Shown piece after piece: positions 1 through 7,610 of a DNA stretch of 64,000 nt; the stretch's first letter is position 1, and every line of letters begins with the position of its first letter. The notes under the pieces were generated by a model. It did no database searches. It saw nothing but the letters and a program-made list of their open reading frames with translations, and was not told the DNA's origin. Source of the stretch: Streptomyces sp. ITFR-16 (GTDB lineage Bacteria; Actinomycetota; Actinomycetes; Streptomycetales; Streptomycetaceae); NCBI RefSeq assembly GCF_031844705.1, contig NZ_CP134609.1:5022001-5086000 (forward strand), read 5' to 3'. The translations under genes and the position numbers were made by a program.

Positions 1-473
1 AAGGGGTCGGGCAGGGGACGGGCCGTTCCGTCGACCGTGACCTGACGTTCCTCCATCGCCTCCAGAAGGGAGGCCTGGGTTTTCGGGGGCGTCCGGTTGA
101 TCTCGTCGGCGAGCAGGAGGTTGGTGAAGACCGGCCCCGGCTGGAAGGAGAACTCTGCGGTGCGCGCGTCGTAGACAAGGGACCCGGTCACGTCGCTGGG
201 CATCAGGTCGGGGGTGAACTGCACACGTTTGGTGTCGAGTTCGAGGGAGGCGGCGAGGGCGCGGACCAGCAGGGTCTTGGCCACACCGGGCACGCCTTCG
301 AGCAGGACGTGGCCTCGGCAGAGCAGCGCGACGACGAGTCCGGTGACCGCCGGGTCCTGGCCCACCACGGCCTTGGCGATCTCGGAGCGCAGCGCTTCCA
401 GGGAGGCGCGGGCTGTGTCGTCTCCGCTGACGGTCCCGGTTGACCCGGCGGGCACTGGAGGCGGGGCGCTCAT
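1..473 (-). CDS. MoxR-family AAA+ ATPase (partial, C-terminus outside window)
   Basis: N-terminal ~157 residues of a MoxR-type AAA+ ATPase; the rest runs off the left edge. Visible motifs are the Walker A region GVPGVAKTLL, the TPDLMPSDVTGS segment and the Walker B/sensor region LLADEINRTPPKTQASLLEAMEE, all typical of MoxR. MoxR ATPases are chaperone-like and usually sit with DUF58 and transglutaminase-type membrane proteins. The ATG overlaps the stop of the upstream DUF4350 gene (ATGA), so the two are translationally coupled. A DUF58 gene would be expected just beyond the edge. The family call is firm; the substrate is unknown. Confidence 0.93.
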   Translation of the reverse strand, partial: MSAPPPVPAGSTGTVSGDDTARASLEALRSEIAKAVVGQDPAVTGLVVALLCRGHVLLEGVPGVAKTLLVRALAASLELDTKRVQFTPDLMPSDVTGSLVYDARTAEFSFQPGPVFTNLLLADEINRTPPKTQASLLEAMEERQVTVDGTARPLPDP

Positions 474-1708
474 GAGGTGCGGACCTCTCTTTCGAGGGAG
501 TCGAGTTGATCTGCCAGACGTACGAGAGCGGTGTCGTCGGACGGGGCCGGGCCGAAGAGCAGTTCGTGAAGCCCGTCGCCGGCCGTGCTGAGACGGGCGG
601 ACAGGGCGGGGAGGAGCGTTGCGGGGGAGTGGGCGTCTTGTGGGGGGACGCCGACGAGGGGGGCCAGCCGGGTTCGGGTGGCCCGGCGGAGTGAGAAAGC
701 GGCCCGGTCGCGGGCGTTGGCCCTGCGGTTGAGGCGGGCGCGGCCTTCGGTGGATTCGGAGGCGCGGATGGCGACGGGAAGCCGTTCGGTGACCAGGGGG
801 CCCAGGCGTCGGGATCGCCAGATCGCGGCGAGGACGGCGGCGAGGGCGAGTTGCAGGGTGCCCCACAGCCAGCCCGAGGGGATCAGGTCGAGGAAGCTGC
901 GCTCGCCGTCCGAGGCGTCGCCGTCCGACCGGTCGCCCCGGCCCCCGGCGCCGCCGGTGGCGGAGGGATCGTTGAGCGAGGGGAGGTACCAGACCAGATG
1001 AGGGCGGGAACCGAGCAGTTGAAGGGCCAGGGAGGCATTGCCCTGGTGGTCGAGACGGTCGTTGCAGAGGAAGTCGGGGGAGCCGAGGAGGACGGTGTCA
1101 CCTGCTGCGGGCTGCCGCAGGAGGAGGAGAGAGGGCAGGTCGTCGGCCGGGTAGCAGGCGAGGGCGTCGGGATCGTCCGATGGGCCGTCCGTTGCGTAGC
1201 GGATGCCGCCCGTCTCGACGTCGCCGGCCAGCCGGGCGGCGGGCAGGGAGCACTGAGGGGCTCGCGCGGTCACGGGGGCGGGAGATTCCGCACGGAGGCC
1301 GGGAACGAGCGTGTCCACGGAGGTGGGACCCGGGGCGAGAAGGACGGTGCGGCCGCCCGTACCGGTGGTCGCGGTGTGCAGGACGTCCTGCTGGTGAGGG
1401 GTCAGCAGATTGGGGGCGGTGACCAGGAGCGTCGTGTCGGTGGCGGCCGCGTCGGTGGCGGCCTTCAGGGTGGTCACGACGCGGACGGAGACTCCCCGGT
1501 CCTTGAGGAGTTCGGCGACCGCTCTGCTGCCGTAGCGGTCTGCGGAGCGGGGGTCGAGGCGGCCGTGGTGATCACCGGACCGGGTGGCCGCCAGGGTGAT
1601 CGCGGCCACGACGAGCAGGAGGACGGCGAGCAGCAGTCCGCGGGTGCGCAGCCAGATCTGGCGGGGTGTGGGGGACGACGAGGTCGAGCGGGTGGTGACC
1701 GCGGTCAT
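470..1708 (-). CDS. DUF4350 domain membrane protein
   Basis: 412-residue protein. A transmembrane segment lies near residues 20-42 (LLLAVLLLVVAAITLAA), followed by an extracytoplasmic DUF4350 region (SRAVAELLKDRGVSVRVV, then VLLGSPDFLCND) and a second hydrophobic segment near residue 270 (WLWGTLQLALAAVLAAIW). The Arg-rich tail ends at the MoxR start. The start is the ATG that overlaps the stop of the DUF4129 gene (ATGA); longer upstream in-frame sequence is Arg/Pro-rich shadow. DUF4350 proteins recur between DUF4129 and MoxR genes in actinobacteria, and the role is presumed to be membrane-linked with MoxR. No catalytic motif recognised. Confidence 0.9.
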   Translation of the reverse strand: MTAVTTRSTSSSPTPRQIWLRTRGLLLAVLLLVVAAITLAATRSGDHHGRLDPRSADRYGSRAVAELLKDRGVSVRVVTTLKAATDAAATDTTLLVTAPNLLTPHQQDVLHTATTGTGGRTVLLAPGPTSVDTLVPGLRAESPAPVTARAPQCSLPAARLAGDVETGGIRYATDGPSDDPDALACYPADDLPSLLLLRQPAAGDTVLLGSPDFLCNDRLDHQGNASLALQLLGSRPHLVWYLPSLNDPSATGGAGGRGDRSDGDASDGERSFLDLIPSGWLWGTLQLALAAVLAAIWRSRRLGPLVTERLPVAIRASESTEGRARLNRRANARDRAAFSLRRATRTRLAPLVGVPPQDAHSPATLLPALSARLSTAGDGLHELLFGPAPSDDTALVRLADQLDSLEREVRTS

Positions 1709-2400
1709 TCGGCGGCTCCCCGGAGCGTGCCGGTCAGCTGCGGTGTGGCGGCCTCGAGTGCGAGGTCCAGTTCGAGCAGGGACAGATACGAGGACTGCCC
1801 GGCGGTGCGGCCGCCGTATGTGACGTCGTCGAACTCCCGGGCTGCCGCGCGCAGGCGGGTGGCCTGTGCGGGGAGGACCCGGCCCGCCTCCGTGGCGGCT
1901 TCGTCGGCGGTCCGCCCCGGGCGGGGGTCCAGCAGGGCGCGTTCTTCGAGGGAGCGGACGATGGCGCGCATTCGTTCCTGGACGGCCTGGTTCCAGCGGC
2001 CGGCGGCGGCGTGGGCCTCGGCGTCGGCACGGTGCTCGTCGGTGCTGCGGGGGCCTTCGTCGAAGAGGGCGTCGGCAGCGGTCCGGAGGCTGCCCTGCGG
2101 GGTGCCCAGCCGCCACCAGAGGGCGGCGGCCAGGGCTATGACGATCAGGGCGAGCACGATCAGTCCGACCGGTCCGCCGGGTGCGGCACCGGAGGCCGAC
2201 GAGAGGAGGTCACCGATCCAGGTCCAGAGGTGGTCCAGGGCACGGCTGAAGGGGCTCGGATCGTTCTCGTGGTACATCCCCTTGGACAGCTCGCGCCTGG
2301 CCGCCTCCCGGGCCGGCACCCGAGGGGTGCCCACCGGTGGTGCCTCGCCGCTCGCCCGGATCAGCAGTCGTGCTGCCGTCGTGGCCCCCGCCCCCGACAC
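1705..2400 (-). CDS. DUF4129 domain membrane protein
   Basis: 231 residues from a GTG start. One membrane span lies around residues 75-95 (VGLIVLALIVIALAAALWW). The C-terminal cytoplasmic DUF4129 region has the usual RSTDEHRADAEAHAAAGRWNQAVQERMRAIVR and TYGGRTAG motifs. DUF4129 is also found at the C-terminus of TgpA-type transglutaminases, and here it stands alone in a MoxR operon. The start was chosen because it leaves a 4-bp gap to the upstream gene and begins the conserved pre-membrane region; further upstream the frame crosses the neighbour. It overlaps the DUF4350 start (ATGA). Confidence 0.87.
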   Translation of the reverse strand: MSGAGATTAARLLIRASGEAPPVGTPRVPAREAARRELSKGMYHENDPSPFSRALDHLWTWIGDLLSSASGAAPGGPVGLIVLALIVIALAAALWWRLGTPQGSLRTAADALFDEGPRSTDEHRADAEAHAAAGRWNQAVQERMRAIVRSLEERALLDPRPGRTADEAATEAGRVLPAQATRLRAAAREFDDVTYGGRTAGQSSYLSLLELDLALEAATPQLTGTLRGAAE

Positions 2401-2404
2401 GGTG

Positions 2405-3607
2405 TCAGCTCCTGTTGTCGTAGCCCGGCAGTCCCGCTGCCCTGGCGAGTTCGAGGTCCAGTGCCTCGCGTCGGATGCGCTGGTCGACGTAGAGCAGGGC
2501 CACCACACCGGCGGACAGCGGATACGTGATCGTCGCGACGATCACGTCCCCGACGGCGGAGATGATGAGGAACGGCCAGCCGAAGCCGCCGGCGCCCTCG
2601 GTGAGGAAGGAGCTCAGACTGCCGTCGTCGACCAGCACGGCGATGAGGCCGAACGGAATGGCGACGATCAGGGCCACGATGGCCGTCAGCAGCCAGGTCA
2701 GCGCGAGGATGCCGAACGTCCGCCACCAGGCGCCGCGCACCAGCTTCGCGGAGCGGCGCATCGACGCGGTGATCGACTGGCGCTCCAGCATCAGCGCGGG
2801 GGAGGCGAGGCAGAAGCGCACCATCAGCCAGATGAACACGCACCCCGCGACAAGCAGGCCGATGAAGGCGAGCCCGACCCCCGCCGTGTCGCCGATCAGG
2901 AAGCCCGGGAGGATGCCCGCTGTCATGATCGCCGCGGCGATGACGGCCAGCAGGAGCGTCAGACCCAGCAGCGGGAGCAGTCTGGGCCGGGCCTCGGCCC
3001 AGGCGTCCGCGAGCGTGACGGGACGGCCGAGCACCGAGCGGCTGATCACCACGGTCAGCACCGCCGTGGTGAAGATCGTGGCCAGCATCGAGATCAGCAG
3101 GGGCGGGGTGTCGTTGAGGAGGCTGGCGCGGAGCGACTCGGCGGTCTGGCGCAGCGCCTCCGAGCCGGTGGCGTTCCGGTCGATCGTGGGCGGTTCCGGC
3201 AGCAGGTAACGCTGGACGAGCAGGATGGCGACCTGGGCGATCACCGAGACCGTGAGGCTGATGCCGAGGACCGTGCGCCAGTGGGCGCGCATGGTGGAGA
3301 CGGCACCGTCCAGGATCTCGCCGACGCCCAGCGGGCGGAGCGGGATGACACCCGGCTTCGCCGCGGCCGGCGGGTGGCCCCAGCCCGGGCCCTGCGGGGC
3401 GCCGCCCCAGACGGGGCGGGGTGGGGGCGCGCCGGGGCCGGTTCCGGCGTTGCTCGGCGGGGACCACTGCCCTGCGGGCGGCTGCGAGGCGGACCAGTTC
3501 CCCGCAGGTCCGCTGCCGTCGACGGGTTCGGAGGGCCGGGGGACTCCCGCCTCCGAGCCGTCGGAGGGGGCAGATCCGGGCGAGGCCCAGCCCGGAGTGT
3601 CGTTCAT
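2405..3607 (-). CDS. Polytopic membrane protein (glycerophosphoryl diester phosphodiesterase membrane-domain family)
   Basis: 400 residues. A Gly/Pro-rich cytoplasmic N-terminus (~1-110) ends at the conserved PLRPLGVGEILDGAVSTMRAHW motif and is followed by about six hydrophobic segments. It resembles the actinobacterial family named after the membrane domain of glycerophosphodiesterases, but no phosphodiesterase catalytic domain is present, so enzyme activity should not be assumed. First gene of the minus-strand DUF4129-DUF4350-MoxR set and divergent from mtnA. The start is the second ATG, chosen over one 10 codons upstream because homologues begin with a short MN(D/E)xPG segment. Confidence 0.85.
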   Translation of the reverse strand: MNDTPGWASPGSAPSDGSEAGVPRPSEPVDGSGPAGNWSASQPPAGQWSPPSNAGTGPGAPPPRPVWGGAPQGPGWGHPPAAAKPGVIPLRPLGVGEILDGAVSTMRAHWRTVLGISLTVSVIAQVAILLVQRYLLPEPPTIDRNATGSEALRQTAESLRASLLNDTPPLLISMLATIFTTAVLTVVISRSVLGRPVTLADAWAEARPRLLPLLGLTLLLAVIAAAIMTAGILPGFLIGDTAGVGLAFIGLLVAGCVFIWLMVRFCLASPALMLERQSITASMRRSAKLVRGAWWRTFGILALTWLLTAIVALIVAIPFGLIAVLVDDGSLSSFLTEGAGGFGWPFLIISAVGDVIVATITYPLSAGVVALLYVDQRIRREALDLELARAAGLPGYDNRS

Positions 3608-3747
3608 GCTCGCTCCTTCACGGTCCTGTCCGCACATCGGGGCGGCAGGTTGGCAGCCATCGTGCCACGCGTTGCACCCGTCCGGGCCTGGCGATGTATC
3701 TCCTTCGTTCCTTCATGTCCGGGTGGGTCACCGGGCAGACTGGGCGG

Positions 3748-4893
3748 ATGGCTGATCAGGACGCGCAACCACCGGTGGGCAGCGAACCCGCCGCGCTTTC
3801 CGTACTTCGCTGGGACGAGCCCCCGGAAGGCCCTGTGCTGGTGCTCCTCGACCAGACGCGGCTGCCTGCGGAGGAGGCCGAGCTGGTGTGCACCGATGTG
3901 CCGGCGCTGGTCGAGGCGATCCGGACCCTGGCGGTGCGCGGAGCACCGCTGCTGGGCATCGCGGGTGCCTACGGCGTGGCCCTCGCCGCCGCTCGGGGCT
4001 ATGACGTGGCGGAGGCCGCGGAGCTGCTGGAGCAGGCGCGGCCCACCGCGGTGAACCTCGGGTACGGCGTGCGGCGGGCCGCCGCGGCGTACTGGGCGGC
4101 CGTCGAGAGGGGGGCCGACGAGGAGCGGGCCGCTGCCGTGGCGCTGGAGGAGGCCAGGGCGCTGCACCGGGAGGACGCGGCGGCCAGTGAGCGGATGGCC
4201 CGGTTCGGTCTGGCGCTGCTGGACGAGCTGCTCCCGGGCGGGACCCATCAGCTGCTGACCCACTGCAACACCGGTGCGCTTGTCTCCGGGGGTGAGGGCA
4301 CGGCCTTCGCGGTGGCGCTCGGCGCGCACCGGGCGGGCCGGCTCCGGCGGCTGTGGGTGGACGAGACCCGCCCGCTGCTCCAGGGCGCCCGGCTCACCGC
4401 GTACGAGGCGGCGCGGGCCGGAATGCCGTACAGCCTGCTCACGGACAACGCGGCGGGGTCGCTGTTCGCCTCGGGGGAGGTGGACGCGGTGCTCATCGGA
4501 GCGGACCGCATCGCCGCGGACGGTTCCGTGGCCAACAAGGTCGGCAGCTATCCGCTGGCGGTCCTCGCCAAGTACCACCACGTACCGTTCATTGTGGTGG
4601 CGCCGACCACGACCGTGGATCTGCGCACCGCGGACGGGGCGTCGATCACCGTGGAGCAGCGCTCGGGGCGAGAAGTGACCGAGCTCACATTCGGGCAGCG
4701 CGGGGCGGCGGACGGGGCAACGGGCGGAGTGCTCGTGGCCCCGGTCGGGACACCGTCGTACAACCCCGCCTTCGACATCACGCCGCCGGAGCTCGTCACG
4801 GCGATCGTCACGGAGGAGGGCGTAATCTCCCCGGTCACGGGGGTCGGACTGGCAGAGCTGTGTGCCAGATCATCGCAGGTAACGATTAGCTAA
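3748..4893 (+). CDS. mtnA: S-methyl-5-thioribose-1-phosphate isomerase
   Basis: 381 residues. Converts 5-methylthioribose-1-phosphate to 5-methylthioribulose-1-phosphate in the methionine salvage pathway; cytoplasmic. It shows the aldose-ketose isomerase signatures RTLAVRGAPLLGIAGAYG, LLTHCNTGAL (catalytic Cys173) and IGADRIAADGSVANKVGSY (catalytic Asp253), and the terminal PAFDITPPELVTAIVTEEG. Length is normal. The ATG at 3748 follows a GGGCGG, and no strong Shine-Dalgarno is visible. It ends 4 bp before mtrA, so mtrA may be partly co-transcribed although it also has promoter-like sequence in the mtnA tail. Confidence 0.96.
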   Translation: MADQDAQPPVGSEPAALSVLRWDEPPEGPVLVLLDQTRLPAEEAELVCTDVPALVEAIRTLAVRGAPLLGIAGAYGVALAAARGYDVAEAAELLEQARPTAVNLGYGVRRAAAAYWAAVERGADEERAAAVALEEARALHREDAAASERMARFGLALLDELLPGGTHQLLTHCNTGALVSGGEGTAFAVALGAHRAGRLRRLWVDETRPLLQGARLTAYEAARAGMPYSLLTDNAAGSLFASGEVDAVLIGADRIAADGSVANKVGSYPLAVLAKYHHVPFIVVAPTTTVDLRTADGASITVEQRSGREVTELTFGQRGAADGATGGVLVAPVGTPSYNPAFDITPPELVTAIVTEEGVISPVTGVGLAELCARSSQVTIS

Positions 4894-4903
4894 TGGGATG
4901 ATG
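4880..4903 (+). promoter_or_regulatory. Promoter-like and direct-repeat element at the mtrA start
   Basis: AT-rich stretch (GGTAACGATTAGCTAAT, beginning at 4879) in otherwise very GC-rich DNA, spanning the mtnA stop and just upstream of the mtrA ATG. It holds two -10-like hexamers (TAACGA at 4880, TAGCTA at 4887), either of which would place transcription start within a few bases of the mtrA ATG at 4898 and give a leaderless or near-leaderless message. GGTAAC and GCTAAT form a degenerate 11-bp-period direct repeat of the kind OmpR-type regulators such as MtrA bind. Promoter assignment is inference. Confidence 0.4.
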
Positions 4904-5587
4904 TCGTTTATGAAGGGACGCGTCCTTGTCGTCGACGACGACACCGCACTGGCCGAGATGCTCGGGATTGTGCTGCGTGGTGAGGGGTTCGAGCCGTCGT
5001 TCGTAGCGGACGGCGACAAGGCACTTGCTGCATTTCGTGAGGCAAAGCCGGACCTGGTCCTGCTGGATCTCATGCTGCCCGGTAGGGACGGCATCGAGGT
5101 CTGCAGGCTGATCAGGGCCGAGTCAGGCGTGCCGATCGTCATGCTCACTGCCAAGAGCGACACGGTTGACGTGGTGGTGGGCCTGGAGTCCGGGGCCGAC
5201 GACTACATCGTCAAGCCGTTCAAACCTAAGGAGTTGGTTGCCCGGATCAGGGCACGTCTGCGGAGGTCCGAGGAGCCGGCGCCCGAGCAGCTCACCATCG
5301 GTGACCTGGTCATAGACGTGGCCGGACACTCGGTGAAGCGGGACGGGCAGTCCATCGCCCTGACCCCGCTGGAGTTCGACCTGCTGGTCGCGCTCGCCCG
5401 TAAGCCGTGGCAGGTCTTCACCCGTGAGGTGCTCCTCGAGCAGGTCTGGGGATACCGTCACGCCGCCGACACCCGGCTGGTGAACGTGCATGTCCAGCGG
5501 CTCCGCTCCAAGGTCGAGAAGGACCCGGAGCGGCCGGAGATCGTGGTGACCGTCCGAGGTGTCGGTTACAAGGCCGGACCGAGCTGA
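4898..5587 (+). CDS. mtrA: Response regulator MtrA (OmpR/PhoB family)
   Basis: 229 residues. Receiver domain 7-120 (acidic pocket DDD, phosphoacceptor Asp57 in LVLLDLMLPGRDG, switch Lys in DDYIVKPFKPKEL), then an OmpR winged helix (ALTPLEFDLLVALARKPWQVFTREVLLEQVWGY). It is the essentially invariant actinobacterial MtrA, partner of MtrB, which controls cell-wall, division and development genes. The MMSF start at 4898 agrees with homologues; an internal ATG five codons later is possible. One base separates it from mtrB. Confidence 0.97.
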   Translation: MMSFMKGRVLVVDDDTALAEMLGIVLRGEGFEPSFVADGDKALAAFREAKPDLVLLDLMLPGRDGIEVCRLIRAESGVPIVMLTAKSDTVDVVVGLESGADDYIVKPFKPKELVARIRARLRRSEEPAPEQLTIGDLVIDVAGHSVKRDGQSIALTPLEFDLLVALARKPWQVFTREVLLEQVWGYRHAADTRLVNVHVQRLRSKVEKDPERPEIVVTVRGVGYKAGPS

Positions 5588-5588
5588 C

Positions 5589-7610
5589 ATGTCCCTGGGT
5601 AGCACTGCTCCGAAGCCCGGGGAGCCGGGAGTCCGTGCGGAGCGGGCTGCCGGTTCAGGGCACACGTCGTCTCCGGTCGAGAGGTTCCTGCAGGGCGGCC
5701 GGTTGTTCCAGGACCGGGCGCCCGGCGGGCCGCTGCCCCGGTTGCTGATGCGCTGGGTGCGGCGTCCGCTGCTGCCCGCCGTGCGGCTGTGGCGGCGCAA
5801 TCTTCAGCTGCGGGTCGTCGCCGGCACGCTGCTGATGTCGCTCGGTGTGGTGCTGCTGCTCGGACTCGTCGTGATCGGACAGGTGCGCAACGGCCTGCTG
5901 GACGCGAAGGGCAAGGCCGCCCAGACCCAGGCGGCGGGCGGGTTCGCCGCTGCCCAGGAGAAGGCCAACGCTCCGCTGTCCCCCACCGGCCAGGGCGATG
6001 ACGCGGCGGACGGCACGACGGCCAACAACTCCTGGCGCACCGAGCTCGTCGACCAGCTCGCCAGTGGCGGGAAGAACGCCTTCAACGTGGTGGCGCTCAG
6101 CGCCGACGAGGGCTCCCGTGCGCCACGCGGCTCGGGCAGTGTCGAGGCCGCGAGCATTCCGCAGAGCCTGCGTGAGTCGGTGAACAAGGGCCCGGGAGCG
6201 TTCCAGACGTACTCCCTGATCCAGTACGCGAACGGGCAGGAGTCGCAGCCCGGCCTCATCGTCGGCAAGCGCCTCTACGACATCGACCGCAATCCGTACC
6301 AGCTCTACTACGTCTTCCCGCTGACGCAGGAGGAGAAGTCCCTGACCCTGGTCAAGGGCACGCTGGCGACCGCCGGGCTGTTCGTGGTGGTCCTGCTGGG
6401 CGCCATCGCGTGGTTCGTGGTGCGCCAGGTCGTCACTCCCGTACGCATGGCGGCGGGCATCGCCGAACGGCTCTCCGCCGGCCGGCTCCAGGAGCGGATG
6501 AAGGTCACCGGCGAGGACGACATCGCCCGGCTCGGTGAGGCCTTCAACAAGATGGCGCAGAACCTCCAGCTGAAGATCCAGCAGCTGGAGGAGCTCTCCC
6601 GGATGCAGCGGCGCTTCGTCTCGGACGTCTCGCACGAGCTGCGGACCCCGCTGACGACGGTACGGATGGCCGCGGACGTCATCCATGAGGCGCGCGTCGA
6701 CTTCGACCCCGTGACCGCACGCTCCGCCGAGCTGCTGGGGGACCAGCTCGACCGGTTCGAGTCGCTGCTCTCCGATCTGCTGGAGATCAGCCGCTTCGAC
6801 GCGGGCGCCGCCGCGCTGGAGGCGGAGCCGATAGACCTCCGGCAGGTCGTGCGCCGGGTGATCGGCGGCGCCGAGCCGCTGGCCGAGCGCAAGGGCACCC
6901 GGATCCGCGTGGTCGGCGACGAGCAGCCCGTGATCGCCGAGGCCGACGCGCGACGCGTCGAGCGGGTCCTGCGCAACCTGGTCGTCAACGCCGTCGAGCA
7001 CGGCGAGGGACGCGATGTCGTGGTGCGGATGGGCGTGGCCGGCGGAGCCGTCGCCGTGGCCGTCCGCGACTACGGCGTGGGGCTGAAGCCCGGCGAGGCC
7101 ACCCGCGTGTTCAACCGCTTCTGGCGGGCCGACCCGGCCCGCGCACGGACGACCGGAGGCACCGGCCTCGGGCTGTCCATCGCCGTCGAGGACGCACGGC
7201 TGCACGGCGGCTGGCTGCAGGCCTGGGGCGAGCCCGGCGGGGGCTCGCAGTTCCGGCTGACGCTGCCGCGTACGGCGGACGAGCCGCTGCGCGGTTCGCC
7301 GATACCGCTGGAGCCCGAGGACTCGCGCCGCAACCGGGAGAACCGGGAGCGGGCCGCCGCCCCCGACACGGGCAGTGAGCACCGGCTGATGGCCGTGCCC
7401 TCCCAGCCGGCCGGGACGAGCCGTTCGCCGCTGCCGGTCCCGGCCCGGGCCCCCGTGCCCGCCAGGACCGCACCGGCCTCGGTGCATCCGGCCGCCCTGC
7501 CGGGCAACGGCGCACGCGTGGTGCCGCGCCCCGCCGAGGAGCGGTCCGGCAGCCACAACGACTCTCCGGGGCAGGATCCGGGGCAGGAGGACACGACTCG
7601 TGGGCACTGA
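5589..7610 (+). CDS. mtrB: Sensor histidine kinase MtrB
   Basis: 673 residues. Transmembrane segments near 75-100 (VVAGTLLMSLGVVLLLGLVV) and ~257-280 flank an extracellular sensor domain. HAMP follows, then HisKA with the phosphoacceptor in VSDVSHELRTPLTTVR (His ~348) and the HATPase G-box TGGTGLGLSIAVEDA. A long Pro/Ala-rich C-terminal tail follows the kinase core. MtrB senses envelope and division status and phosphorylates MtrA. The start is 1 bp after the mtrA stop; the last 11 bp overlap lpqB. Typical mtrA-mtrB-lpqB operon. Confidence 0.96.
   Translation: MSLGSTAPKPGEPGVRAERAAGSGHTSSPVERFLQGGRLFQDRAPGGPLPRLLMRWVRRPLLPAVRLWRRNLQLRVVAGTLLMSLGVVLLLGLVVIGQVRNGLLDAKGKAAQTQAAGGFAAAQEKANAPLSPTGQGDDAADGTTANNSWRTELVDQLASGGKNAFNVVALSADEGSRAPRGSGSVEAASIPQSLRESVNKGPGAFQTYSLIQYANGQESQPGLIVGKRLYDIDRNPYQLYYVFPLTQEEKSLTLVKGTLATAGLFVVVLLGAIAWFVVRQVVTPVRMAAGIAERLSAGRLQERMKVTGEDDIARLGEAFNKMAQNLQLKIQQLEELSRMQRRFVSDVSHELRTPLTTVRMAADVIHEARVDFDPVTARSAELLGDQLDRFESLLSDLLEISRFDAGAAALEAEPIDLRQVVRRVIGGAEPLAERKGTRIRVVGDEQPVIAEADARRVERVLRNLVVNAVEHGEGRDVVVRMGVAGGAVAVAVRDYGVGLKPGEATRVFNRFWRADPARARTTGGTGLGLSIAVEDARLHGGWLQAWGEPGGGSQFRLTLPRTADEPLRGSPIPLEPEDSRRNRENRERAAAPDTGSEHRLMAVPSQPAGTSRSPLPVPARAPVPARTAPASVHPAALPGNGARVVPRPAEERSGSHNDSPGQDPGQEDTTRGH

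Noticed and set aside
851..4054. A 1067-codon plus-strand frame across the DUF4350/DUF4129/membrane genes
   Set aside because: Runs antisense to three coupled genes with real membrane segments and then into mtnA in a wrong frame.
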